In this document: positions 37,794 to 48,935 of the stretch, in pieces
Layout: each line of letters opens with the position of its first letter
Numbering within the stretch: the stretch's first letter is position 1
Assembly (NCBI GenBank): GCA_028023455.1
Contig: JAQFVV010006340.1
Coordinates: 2,215,438 to 2,279,437 of the forward strand
Reading direction: 5' to 3'
DNA length: 64,000 nt
DNA from: Epiperipatus broadwayi
Taxonomy: Eukaryota > Onychophora > Udeonychophora > Euonychophora > Peripatidae
The notes under the pieces: model-generated
The model's input: the letters and a program-made list of their open reading frames with translations, nothing else
Database searches by the model: none
What the model was told of the DNA's origin: nothing
Position numbers and translations under genes: made by a program

Positions 37794-40620
37794 AGTGGTG
37801 GTGATAACGAGTATAAATACAACCACATTTTCTAACTAAAAAAGGAGACATGTCATTTTTCTAACACATTGCTAAGGGGAAGTCATGCCCCTCTGAACGG
37901 CAACATGACAGGCTAATAAAACATAGATTTGCTTCCCCGGATCTCTCCAAAAATCTAACCAATACCTAAATACTCGGAAACCATCGTTCATCAATTGCTG
38001 CCAAAATGAACTTAATATTGAATAAAGAATGGACCGAAACCTTAATTTCATCAATTTGTAATAAATTAATTCCTTTATCAAACATGGAACCAACACGTGT
38101 GCACCCGGCTGGAAATTCATCGGAAAGAAAGGTAATTCCTTGCCGTATAAATGAACTTTCATCTTAATAACCTTTTTCTATTGTAAAATATAAATGTAAT
38201 ATTTTTAGTTCTGAAATTTCTCCTAATATAAAAATGTAATTACTTATTTTGTGATCGGTACTGCTAAGCCGATTAACTGCCTAAATAATGACCACTTTTC
38301 CTTGTTTTATTATTTCTGTTTGTTGTATATTTCAACTGTAATTCTCACTTTCTAAACTCGATTGCTAGGTTCTCACCTTCCTTGTATTTTTATTTTAATG
38401 CGGCAATGTTTATTTAATATTATGCAAATCATATCAATTTTTAGTATGCTAATAACTCGATCTGGCGAATCAATCCTATTTATTTTTACTATTCTGCCAT
38501 TGCGGAATATTTAATCGTAAACGTAAGAGTATTCACATTATAAAATTTCGCCCGATCGAGAGATTTTCCTAAATTATGTTTTAATAATGAATATTATGCT
38601 TTTCACTACTATTTAAATAAATGATTTACTATTGCTCCACGCTATTGATTAACATGATGAAAATTGATTATTACATAACTTTAATTCAGACCCTTATGTC
38701 TAGATGATTCATTGTATAAATCGCCCCGCCATCTAACGATAATTTAAGTCACTTAGTTCTTGGGTGGGTTAATTTGCGTTTAGCGAAGGAATTTTAATGT
38801 TTTAATATTTATCCTTAAGATTGAATAAATTCTTTAAGTAAGTTGTATGCCCCGTTTCGGACTGCTTTTAGATCATTATTTCATTATGTTAGACTTAATT
38901 AGTATTTTAAGGCTGTATAAATCAGGGTAAATCAAACCTGACAGCTTTCGTAACATGTCCCGGTGATAACATTCCTAATTCAGAAATGACGTTATGCATT
39001 TTCTCGATAATGGAATACTTATATAAAGCACAATTCTCGACAGAGCGTGGAGGCCCCAGCTCTTACAGATTGTCTTAGGTTAGGTAAGCACTGCTATAGG
39101 TTAACATCGTACGAGTTGGAACCATAGTATCCTGCCAACCAATTCCCAATGATATCCGTCACAAATGCAGATAAGATTAATTTTCTTCGCTCCCAAATAA
39201 ATGAAGCTCATCGTCCACTCAGGCCTTGTCATGCGGTTCACACGTTATCATTCTTATCCTTCCATATGGTTCAGATGTCTATACGCCATAATGATATAAG
39301 TTCCCTAAGTCATCCCAAAATTCTCGTTATAGTTTAAATTTAATTAACTTTAGTATATATACATTATCGCTTATTAGCGCTACCCATCCTTCATTCAATC
39401 ACTATTAATACATCATTAATTAACTATTGAGAAAATCTATAAATGTAGACTCGCACGATAATATCAAAATGATCATTTTTCCCTATTTCTCTTCATAGAT
39501 AAGAAATAAATGAATCATCTCATAAGGTTCCACAATAATTGATTTATAATTAATGTACCTTCCATGAAATCCAAATGTAATCATATGTTGAATAAAACAA
39601 ACCTTCATACCATTATTAAGTTTGATTATATTCTGTGTAATTTTAAATCTTATAAGCATTCATTCTAAAAACTATTGTCATGGGTTAGTTTCCTTAACTT
39701 AGAAATATCATAGCGTGAGCAATATCAACCCGTTAAATCACATTAGCATATTAAGCCACAGCTTTCAAATAATTAATTTATCATTATGTATATTTATTGG
39801 TGCATATCCATCAAACCTTGTTATGTTATCCGGTTTGACATCGAATGCCCAGGTGACTATAAGTGAAACCTAAATCAAGTGTTCAAAATATATATGTTCT
39901 AATTCCTTGTAAATCTCCATATTGAGTGATTCACATGATTAATCAATTATTATTTTCATGTTTAATAAATTGACATTTAATAAGCTATTTTTTTGGATAT
40001 TTTGTTGGTTTGTGTGTGCACGTCTATCATTACTTTGCGTTATCAATTAGTTAAGCCGTATGTCTCTTGTATCTTTGCTGAACCTTTCTGGGCTGGAGTA
40101 AATTGAAGAGTAGGCTGCTATCATCAGAAATGTTGTTTGTAATGTGATAGACTTGGGAAGTGGGCAATAGGGTGGAGTTCATGAGTATCCCTGACCTGTG
40201 TATCTTGTATATGATTGAACTCTAGGTACTTTTGCTTAGGTCCTAATTCTTGTTAGACGAACATACAATTCTGACCGGTACAATATTAAGCCGTTCACAC
40301 TAGTCATCACTTAACCAATTAAACCAACAAAAGATAAATATTTTACAGAATATGAGACTTAATTAATCAAGATTCCACAATTGGACAACCACTTAACCCA
40401 TGTATATCAGGCCATCTACATTGCATGCCACCATAAGCCACTTTATATGTCATTCATAATACAATGTACAAAATATAATCTCCAACAAAGAACAAAATAC
40501 ACATATGAACAAAAATGAATTGATGATCAATCATTGTGCAACCAGTTATCCATAACATCATGCCCCATGATTGTCAGGCCATTGAAACCCAATCATATAT
40601 CAAGCATTTAACCCATAAAT

Positions 40621-40644
40621 GTTGAATCCCCATGTTGGGCGCCA
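40621..40644 (-). other. Gypsy-1 primer binding site (tRNA-Lys type)
   Basis: The minus strand reads TGGCGCCCAACATGGGG, three bases from the 5' LTR. The plus strand (GTTGAATCCCCATGTTGGGC, then GCCA) matches the T-arm and acceptor end of lysine tRNA(CUU) at nearly every position. Confidence 0.88.
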
Positions 40645-40647
40645 TTT

Positions 40648-41770
40648 TGTAACCCTCATATACCAAGCATCACAATTGGGCTACCCATTTTGTAACCCTA
40701 TCCTACAACCTCCATATCTTCACTATCTACTTTACTATACTTATAGTTGCCCAGGCGCCAATTCTATGCAAAATAGAATAAAATTTATAATTATAAATTA
40801 TATTTAAATTTATTTAAAAGATTTTATATTGAAATTACCCTATGGCTTAGCTCAGTTGAGGTTATAGGGTATGGTCTTTATATATCAAGCCAACAAGGAT
40901 GATAAAAACATCTATAGACAATAATATTATAAAATTAATTGAAATATGTTCAAAGCCTCTGTTTAATACTAAACTATTGCACAATCATAAAATTGTTCAT
41001 AATTAACATAGAATAGATAATCATTAGGACCAGGTACTTTTTTATTCATATCACTATCTATCTATTCCAAGCAAAGTAAAATGTGTTATTGTTATTATAA
41101 TACTGAAATTTATTACCACCAAACAAATTTAACTAAAACTAGAATTATTTTGACAACCCATATCTTCCATAACTATACTATGATAATTAGATGTGTGTGT
41201 GTGTGTGGAAATGAAGAATTGAACATATATAATCAAGGAATTCCTATAAGCTGTTGATTCAATAAAATATTTATTAAAAAAAAATCAAAAATAAATCATA
41301 ACTAAAAAAAATATTATTGATACCTTTATCACCCATTACATTTTTCTGTGATAAAATGAAAATTGACTACTTTTCAATATGTGCATTATATATCTTCGAA
41401 TATGTGTGTTTGTTTATATAGTAAATATCATAAATTTCCAAATTACATCCTATTAAATTATCTATAATGCTTTGATGATAATAAAAATTAATAATCTTTT
41501 AGAAATATTGTAGAATTTTAAATAACACTTGTCCGTTATAATTATTATATATATTCCATCTAGCATTAACTGTACAAAATTAGAGACAAGCATGAGACTA
41601 CAATACTAAAACACTTAATCTATATACTTAATTTAATCATTCCTGACTATTTCTATCGTTAACTTATTTTACTCTGCTCCCTATATAATAAACGTATAAC
41701 CGACAAGGTTTTAATTCTTTATTTTTTTATAACAAACATTATCGAAATTCAGCTTAATAAATATGGTTAA

Positions 41771-41826
<56 letters not shown>

Positions 41827-43357
41827 GTAACATCATGCACACATTCGAACATATATAATCACCTATAGTATAATATCCGGATTATACCAAACATATTATC
41901 ATATCATAATGTATATATATGAAATTACATTGCTTCATTTTTTTAAAAGGTACACAAAGCACACACAAAAAAATTGTTTATACATCTATTATGAAAAAAA
42001 ATATTTGTCAATACCTCATTATTACATGTAAAATGTTTTTTTTTAAAAAAAAAATTTGAAAGTTAAGAAACACATATATTAATTTCAATGACACCGTAAA
42101 TTGTAAGATAAAAAAAAAAAGTCTATCCATTGTTAAAGAATATTTTTGTTAAGAATGACAATAGTCTTTTCCTTTTAAAATTTTGTGATAAGCTTTATAA
42201 TTACATTTGCATGCATTGGAAATTATCCTGTTACAGACTCGTGTATAGTGAAGTGATATAATATAAAGTATCTTCTTGATATCATATTGGATATATATAT
42301 ATCTTTTTTCATTTTAAATTTTGTTTTATCGAATATTAATAGCAAATTTCTTAAATTAAAAAAAATTATTAGGCTTTTAATGTTAGCGTCTAAAGTTTAA
42401 ATTTGAAATAGCTCTATCTTACAAAACATTGTCATCTTAATGTTATTCATTTTTAATATACATTAAAAATAGATTATAATAGTAATAACTTAACTTAGAG
42501 ATATCCAGGCAATTTTATAGGTAGTAGATTTGAATCATGAATTTTGGTAGAGATTTGAAGACGGGTAACCCTTTTGAGTGTATTCCTTCATGGTAACTCC
42601 AGTTTTACAATATAAATTTCCCATAAATGTATTGTTATAATTTTTGCGATTTCTTTCTATATTTATTATACTATTAGAGAGTTTTTTTAATCTTTTAAGT
42701 TTCTTATCTTCTTCCTTGGAGCTTTTTTTTTTTTTTTTACTTTTTTAGTTGTAAAACCCTGTCTTTTTTTTTTCATGCCCTCTATGTTTCCATGACAACT
42801 TTGGAAGCTTGCCAGAAATATTATTTATAAAATTTAAACAATATAATGTTTGAATTTACTATACATAGTAACTAAAAAAAAAAAAAAAAACATTAATTAT
42901 TAATTTTAAAATGGCATTTACTATTTCAAATAATCTTTATCATTTTTAAAACCTAAGATTTTAAGACAATCTATAATCAGTAATTTATAAATAACATATA
43001 AAAAAAATTCTAATTAATAATGCACATATGCATCTGTATATGATGATATGTAAATTTTCTATTGTTCACAAACATCTACCACTAAACATATAGTTCCAAA
43101 ACTCAACCCATCAATATATCTATTTAAAATTTTAATTTTTGTTAAAATCCAAATTTCAATTAGCAAATCATAGTTTAGATTTTATTTTTTTAAAACTCAA
43201 TTTTAAATATTAATGATATCACAGTTTAGGCCTAATTTTTCCCTGAAAAATTCAATTCCGAATATTATATTATATCACAATTCATTTTTCTCAACTACAT
43301 ATCTTTATCCCAAATGTGACCTTTCCATATTACTTTCTTGTGCCAACCTGGAAGGTT

Positions 43358-43360
<3 letters not shown>
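40648..43360 (-). repeat. Gypsy-1 5' LTR (2713 bp)
   Basis: Partner of 27146-29865. The inner end abuts the primer site and the outer end abuts (TA)n at 43361. Confidence 0.93.
41770..41824. repeat. (AAT)n microsatellite in the 5' LTR
   Basis: About 18 AAT units. The same place in the 3' LTR (28311-28330) has about 6, a length change since insertion. Confidence 0.9.
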
Positions 43361-43394
<34 letters not shown>

Positions 43395-43397
43395 AGT

Positions 43398-43446
<49 letters not shown>
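43361..43446. repeat. (TA)n microsatellite, right of Gypsy-1
   Basis: TA tract with one GTATAGTAATA interruption; the other half of the Gypsy-1 target. About 40 bp of other sequence then lead to the Penelope palindrome. Confidence 0.92.
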
Positions 43447-43447
<1 letters not shown>

Positions 43448-43717
43448 CTACAACCATTAAATGTCTGTATTTTTAAATTATATAATAATAATTCAAACAA
43501 ATATATTTAACACAGTATTCAAAATTAAATAATCTATTCTTTACCAGAAGTACTTTCAATTGTTTCACTGACAATCTTTATCAACTGTTAATACAAACGT
43601 ACAAAAAATAAAAACTTGCATTACCCATCATTCAATCTATTCAAATTTCCCACAATTCTGTTGTCTTTATATTAGCCGATTGTTTATTCATCAAACCACC
43701 TCTATTCCTAGATATCA

Positions 43718-44587
43718 TCATAGCCTCTTCATCATAGCCTCTTTAATTTTACGTTTTTCACTACACCTTTCAATTTGAATAATTTTTATATCTCTATTAT
43801 TAAATTTAAAACCATAATTACATGTTTTATTATGATCAAATATAATTGATGGAGTATTCATATTTACTGAAGATATATTTTCTTTCTGTACACGTTTATA
43901 TAATGTCTTATGATCATTATATCGTTTTTGTAATGTACATTTGGATTCCCCTATATATTTTATTCCACAACCACATTCCAACATATATATAACAGAACTT
44001 AATTCAAACTTAGAAATCTTGGCTTTGGAGTTATTTATCATATCATTTATATTATTTGAAGAGAAAAAAGAAATTCTACACAAACCACTAAAAAGTTTAT
44101 AAATTAATTTAGCTTGTTGATTAGATATAAAAGGAATAGAAATCCATTTATCACTTTTTAATTTACTTAATATTTTCTTATTATTACTCTTATTTTGATT
44201 ATATTTTGTAATTGTATTATAAATAATATTCCTTCCATAACCAACATTCAACATATCAGTAATATATACATTAATATTTTCAATTTTATCACTAATAAAT
44301 TTGCACAAATAATCATTTCTAAATAAAAATGACTTCAAACCAGCTAATTTATGACTCATATGAACTTTAGAATTATATGGAATATAACCCCTAATTTCCA
44401 CAGGCTTTAAAATCATATTATAATCAAACACATTATTATTTCTTTTAATAAATATATCTAAAAACTTTATAGAATCTTCCTTCTCTTCATTTAACACCCA
44501 TTTTACATTATTAATCATATTTAACTCATTAAACAAATTAACTATTATTTCATTATGTGCACATATAAATATTGCACATATGTGCAC
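43718..44587 (-). pseudogene. Penelope-like ORF, C-terminal half with GIY-YIG domain (left arm)
   Basis: A 289-codon frame running from the palindrome centre outward. It starts after the RT palm: EEKEDSIKFLDIFIKRNN corresponds to the post-palm strand of Penelope RTs, followed by HKLAGLKSFLFRNDYL. The endonuclease core reads SSVIYMLECGCGIKYIGES and TLQKRYNDHK, with the Tyr, Gly and catalytic Arg expected of a GIY-YIG nuclease. The C-terminus is wrong: the 14-bp duplication at 43717-43744 shifts the frame and ends it at AMMKRL, losing about 25 residues found in the right arm. The beginning through the inverted spacer is an accident of the palindrome. Without the RT core it cannot move by itself. 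Confidence 0.88.
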
Positions 44588-44606
44588 ATAATGAATAATA
44601 GTTAAT

Positions 44607-45488
44607 TTGTTTAATGAGTTAAATATGATTAATAATGTAAAATGGGTGTTAAATGAAGAGAAGGAAGATTCTATAAAGTTTTTAGATATATTTATTAAAA
44701 GAAATAATAATGTGTTTGATTATAATATGATTTTAAAGCCTGTGGAAATTAGGGGTTATATTCCATATAATTCTAAAGTTCATATGAGTCATAAATTAGC
44801 TGGTTTGAAGTCATTTTTATTTAGAAATGATTATTTGTGCAAATTTATTAGTGATAAAATTGAAAATATTAATGTATATATTACTGATATGTTGAATGTT
44901 GGTTATGGAAGGAATATTATTTATAATACAATTACAAAATATAATCAAAATAAGAGTAATAATAAGAAAATATTAAGTAAATTAAAAAGTGATAAATGGA
45001 TTTCTATTCCTTTTATATCTAATCAACAAGCTAAATTAATTTATAAACTTTTTAGTGGTTTGTGTAGAATTTCTTTTTTCTCTTCAAATAATATAAATGA
45101 TATGATAAATAACTCCAAAGCCAAGATTTCTAAGTTTGAATTAAGTTCTGTTATATATATGTTGGAATGTGGTTGTGGAATAAAATATATAGGGGAATCC
45201 AAATGTACATTACAAAAACGATATAATGATCATAAGACATTATATAAACGTGTACAGAAAGAAAATATATCTTCAGTAAATATGAATACTCCATCAATTA
45301 TATTTGATCATAATAAAACATGTAATTATGGTTTTAAATTTAATAATAGAGATATAAAAATTATTCAAATTGAAAGGTGTAGTGAAAAACGTAAAATTAA
45401 AGAGGCTATGATGATATCTAGGAATAGAGGTGGTTTGATGAATAAACAATCAGCTAATATAAAGACAACAGAATTGTGGGAAATTTGA
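44607..45488 (+). pseudogene. Penelope-like ORF, C-terminal half with GIY-YIG domain (right arm)
   Basis: The mirror copy of 43718-44587, with 293 open codons and identical protein sequence up to KIKEAMM. It then keeps the natural end ISRNRGGLMNKQSANIKTTE and stops at TGA 45486-45488. The GIY-YIG core is at about residues 197-232 (VIYMLECGCGIKYIG, R in KRYNDH). The N-terminal RT is absent because the element is 5'-truncated, so the listed start is only the first position of the open frame. The nuclease half could still fold. Whether it is transcribed is unknown. Confidence 0.88.
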
Positions 45489-45643
45489 ATAGATTGAATG
45501 ATGGGTAATGCAAGTTTTTATTTTTTGTACGTTTGTATTAACAGTTGATAAAGATTGTCAGTGAAACAATTGAAAGTACTTCTGGTAAAGAATAGATTAT
45601 TTAATTTTGAATACTGTGTTAAATATATTTGTTTGAATTATTA

Positions 45644-46187
45644 ATATATATTTATATATAACAGCACAATGAGAAAATTTTTTTATAAATTCCACATCCG
45701 CCAAGCCAAAGTATATTATAAGTTAATACTATACATCAAAAAAACACTAGATTATCAGCCTAATCAAAAGAGCCAACTCTTCTGTAGCATGAAAAATATG
45801 ATATGCTACTGACGAGAATATATATAGACAAACTTTCTTTTATCTCATTCAATATCTTTAGTTATCTATAACTAATAAACTTTTAAAGGGGGCAAAGTAT
45901 ATTTAAGGGACTTACGAATACTTTAATAAGACAAATATACTTATGATTCCACTCTAGGCTAGTTTAATCTTTAGTAACATAATAATTAAAGGTTGAAAAT
46001 TTGGATTTGTAAGCCACATTTTATATTTATATTAATTAATTTACTAAATGACAAAATAATAACGAGTACAATCAAAGGGTCACCATTATTTATAAATTTG
46101 GGTGTCGAAACAGCGCGCTAAATGATGCTATAATAAATAATAATATGAATATTTTAAATTATATCTTTAAAAACATATTCTATAATT
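45644..46187. other. Spacer between the Penelope palindrome and Merlin
   Basis: A+T-rich, with no gene or repeat recognised. It ends with CTATAATT, the left target duplication of the Merlin element. Confidence 0.5.
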
Positions 46188-46223
46188 GGTATTTGAGTAT
46201 TAACTAAGCTATGATGTTTTACA
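46188..46223. repeat. Merlin left TIR
   Basis: About 36 bp. The first 27 match the inverted right end with one mismatch and the rest match loosely (TTTACAC against ACTACAC). Confidence 0.88.
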
Positions 46224-46666
46224 CAAGCCGCCGGTAGATAAGATCGATGATCAACCAAAACAATGTCATGGCAACTGAAACATTGGCATGAGTAATCGAT
46301 AGAAGTGATCAAGGTATTTTCATGCTCACCTTTGAGATTATGTAATATTGTGGCGAATTGTGGTAAATATCTGTCTTTTACCTGCTGTCGTAATGCAAAC
46401 AAGATGTGTTTTTTCTATTGTCTGTTATATGCCATATTGTGAGATTTTCATTTTACATTTTGCTAATTGCAAAATTATTGCTTATTTTACATTTTTATTG
46501 CTTTGATTTGGAATACTAATTTTTGTGATTTTTAATTATTGCTATTTATTTAAAATTTTTATTGCTGATTAATTATCATTTTTGTGATTTTTTATTACTA
46601 ATTTACATTTTGATTGCTATGTTATTTTTATCACTAATTTATTACTAACCAACAACTTACAAGAAA

Positions 46667-47560
46667 ATGTCGGATATATAATTGTGGGACTTACCATCTT
46701 CTGAAGATGAAGTGGCTGAAGATGAAGTGGTTGAATTTTTTCAAACATATGAAATTATCCTGAGTGGGAAATTTTGTGTTAATAGCCATTCTATGACTAT
46801 ATATATTAAGAACTAAGAAAATCAATGGTGCTGCAATGTTAAAGACTGTTGTAAAAGGATCACTATCAGAAAAGGGACTTTGTTTGAAGGATCCAGAATT
46901 AGTTTGGTCACTGCGATCAGATTTATATATAGTTGGTGTAGAGAATTGACATCAGTACAATTTTGTGAGGAGCAGTTGGAAATCGCCAGTAAAAGAGCAA
47001 TCGACTGGAACAATTATCTCTGTGAAGTCTGCACATGGAGACTATTGTGTAAAGGCAAAGTGAAAATTGGAGGCCCTAACAGGGTTGTTGAAATTGACGA
47101 AAGTCTTTTTTCAAGATGAAAAAATATTGCTGGCAGAGTACACTCACAGCAGTGGATATTCAATGGTGTTTGCAGGAAAATGGATAAATGTTTTGTGGTA
47201 ACCATTTTACACAAAACTGTGTCCACTCTCATTCAAGTCATCAGAGACAAGGTGCAGGAAGGATTTATGATTTACAGCGACTGCTGGAAACATTATAAAA
47301 CCGATGACGTAAAGGATGCCGGATATGATCATTTTCAGGTCAATCACACCTATAAATCCGTGGATCCATCGACTGGAATCCGCACACAAAATATAGAAAC
47401 ATTGTGGGGACTACTAAAATGGTGGAACAAGAAGCACAGAGGTACAGCTAGACAACACTTGGATTCATATTTAATGAATTTTGTGTGGAGGTGATGCTTC
47501 AAAGATGAGCCTTTTACTGCTATTTTGCAACATATCCATGAATTCAGTCCACCACAGTGA
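46667..47560 (+). pseudogene. Merlin/IS1595-like (ISXO2-type) transposase with four in-frame stops
   Basis: One continuous frame of 298 codons without frameshifts runs from ATG 46667 to TGA 47558-47560. It has internal stops at 46679 (TAA), 46814 (TAA), 47117 (TGA) and 47492 (TGA). The order is LWDLPSSED start, Cys-containing zinc-ribbon-like stretch (WCCNVKDCCK), helix-turn-helix region (FEGSRISLVTAIRFIYSW, ELTSVQFCEEQL), then the catalytic core: VVEIDESLFSR, GFMIYSDCWKHY, and QNIETLWGLLKWW. The Asp of EIDES, the Asp of YSDCW and the acidic residue in IETLWG fit the DDE-type triad of this family. It would cut and join the TIRs. Both TGA codons plausibly arose from CGA. Relics such as this are common in invertebrates. 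Confidence 0.92.
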
Positions 47561-48690
47561 CTTTTGTTTGTAAGTACAATTTATTTAATATACCTTTTTT
47601 TTAACTTTTGTAATTTTGTTTCATAAATGGTATGGGAAAGTTGCTTGTAATGGTGTCATTTTTCCTTTTTCATTATTGCAGTAGCTGAGAAAGGAAATTG
47701 TTTATAGTTAAAATTTTGATAATAATTTTTTTGCTTTTTTTTAAAATACCATCCCCAAAAATAATATGATTTTTTACCTCTTATTGTAGCTTTATTTTAC
47801 AATTACTTAAAAACTGCTTATAATAATATTCTGGAAACAGTACGGCTAAAAATTGGTTGTAAAATCAGCCATTTTACATTGTTCAGTATCGCAGCACTTA
47901 TGAAAGGCAATTATTTGTAGTAAATATTTGACAGCAATTTTTCCCAATTTTTTTAATATAGTCAATTTGGATTTATTAAATACCATGAAAAAAAAATTTT
48001 TTTTACATATTATTGCCTTTTGTTTGTCAATTACTTAAATATTGCTTATAATTACATTCTGGAAACAGTATGGGGAAAAATTGGTTGTAAAATCCACCAT
48101 TTTACCCTTTTTGCATATCACAGTATTTACAAAAGGCAGTTACTTGTAAGTAATGAATTTGGGTTTAGCTATTACTTCTTTTGTTTGAATATTAAAATAT
48201 CATTGAAAATACTAATTTTTGATTAAAGATTTTTGATTATTTATATTTACATTTTCATAATTATTTTACCGTAGCAAATTATTGTTAATAATTTTTGGTT
48301 TATCCCATTTTTCATATTTACATTTCATTATTTATTTTGTTTGAATTACCGAATATTAAAATATTATTGAAAATACTTTCTCAATAAAACATAATTGAAA
48401 ATACTGATTTCTAATTATTTATATTTAGACACTTTTATAATTATTTTACCCTAGCAAATTATTGTTAAATATCGTTAATAATTTTTGGTTTATCCCATTT
48501 TTCATATTTACATTTTCGTAATTAGAGTTGCATTTTCAGGCATTTTATTGTTTACAGGGCCAAATGATTATTAAATATCGTTAATAATTCTAATGATTTT
48601 TGATTGTTCATATTAACATTTTTTGAATTATTTTAATTAACATTTTAGTCAATTTTACTTATTATTCCATTTGTTTGTTTCAGGGTTTGG
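47561..48690. repeat. A+T-rich degenerate repeats in the Merlin 3' region
   Basis: Irregular repeats of phrases such as AATTTTTGGTTTATCCCATT, TTCATATTTACATTTT and AATTATTTTACC. A similar composition occurs left of the transposase at 46440-46660. No gene. Confidence 0.6.
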
Positions 48691-48721
48691 CCAACATGGT
48701 GGACATCTTTCCTTCTTTGAT

Positions 48722-48914
48722 ATTAACTATGATATGATGCACTGCCCTGAAGGCATATTACTCTAATCTTGCAATCTTCACAGTGACTTCTCCACATGAT
48801 CTGAGGGCAAACTTTATCGATTAAGTGTGTTCAGAGATCACTAGGAGATGTTATCTTAAAAGTCATAAGATTAGAGTAGTATGCCTTCGGGTGTAGTATG
48901 TCATAGCTTAGTTA
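48722..48914. repeat. Subterminal hairpin in Merlin (internal TIR-like copy)
   Basis: The left arm (48722-48770, containing GAAGGCATATTACTCTAATC) is inverted at 48866-48914 (GATTAGAGTAGTATGCCTTC). The right arm is part of the terminal repeat, so the element's right end folds on itself. Confidence 0.8.
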
Positions 48915-48927
48915 ATACTCAAGTACC
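48892..48927. repeat. Merlin right TIR
   Basis: Inverted partner of 46188-46223, followed by the target copy ATATAATT. Confidence 0.88.
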
Positions 48928-48935
48928 ATATAATT

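Larger units (their letters stand above)
35574..40618 (-). other. Gypsy-1 5-kb leader between primer site and gag
   Basis: No conserved protein domain is recognised. Open frames 37872-38162 (-) and 37615-37851 (-) are unassigned; the latter contains an 84-bp tandem duplication. Base composition varies, and a G+C-richer stretch around 37600-39320 is less A+T-rich than the LTRs. The leader is very long for a Ty3/gypsy element and could hold a lost ORF, packaging signals or older insertions. Confidence 0.6.
43486..45643. mobile_element. Head-to-head palindrome of a 5'-truncated Penelope-like element
   Basis: Left arm 43486-44565 and right arm 44579-45643 are inverted copies separated by 13 bp. 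Stretches compared directly are identical. The two differences seen are a 14-bp tandem duplication in the left arm (43717-43744) and one extra T at the left inner edge (44548-44550); together they account for the 15-bp length difference. Both copies are truncated at the same point, lack the RT core and keep the linker and the GIY-YIG endonuclease. Confidence 0.95.
46188..48927 (+). mobile_element. Merlin DNA transposon (2.74 kb) with TIRs and 8-bp target duplication
   Basis: TIRs begin GGTATTTGAGTATTAACTA at 46188 and, inverted, GGTACTTGAGTATTAACTA at 48927. CTATAATT (46180-46187) and ATATAATT (48928-48935) flank them, an 8-bp target duplication with one mismatch and the size expected for Merlin. 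The single transposase frame (46667-47560) has four nonsense codons. About 1.1 kb of A+T-rich degenerate repeats and a subterminal hairpin fill the right side. Confidence 0.9.
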
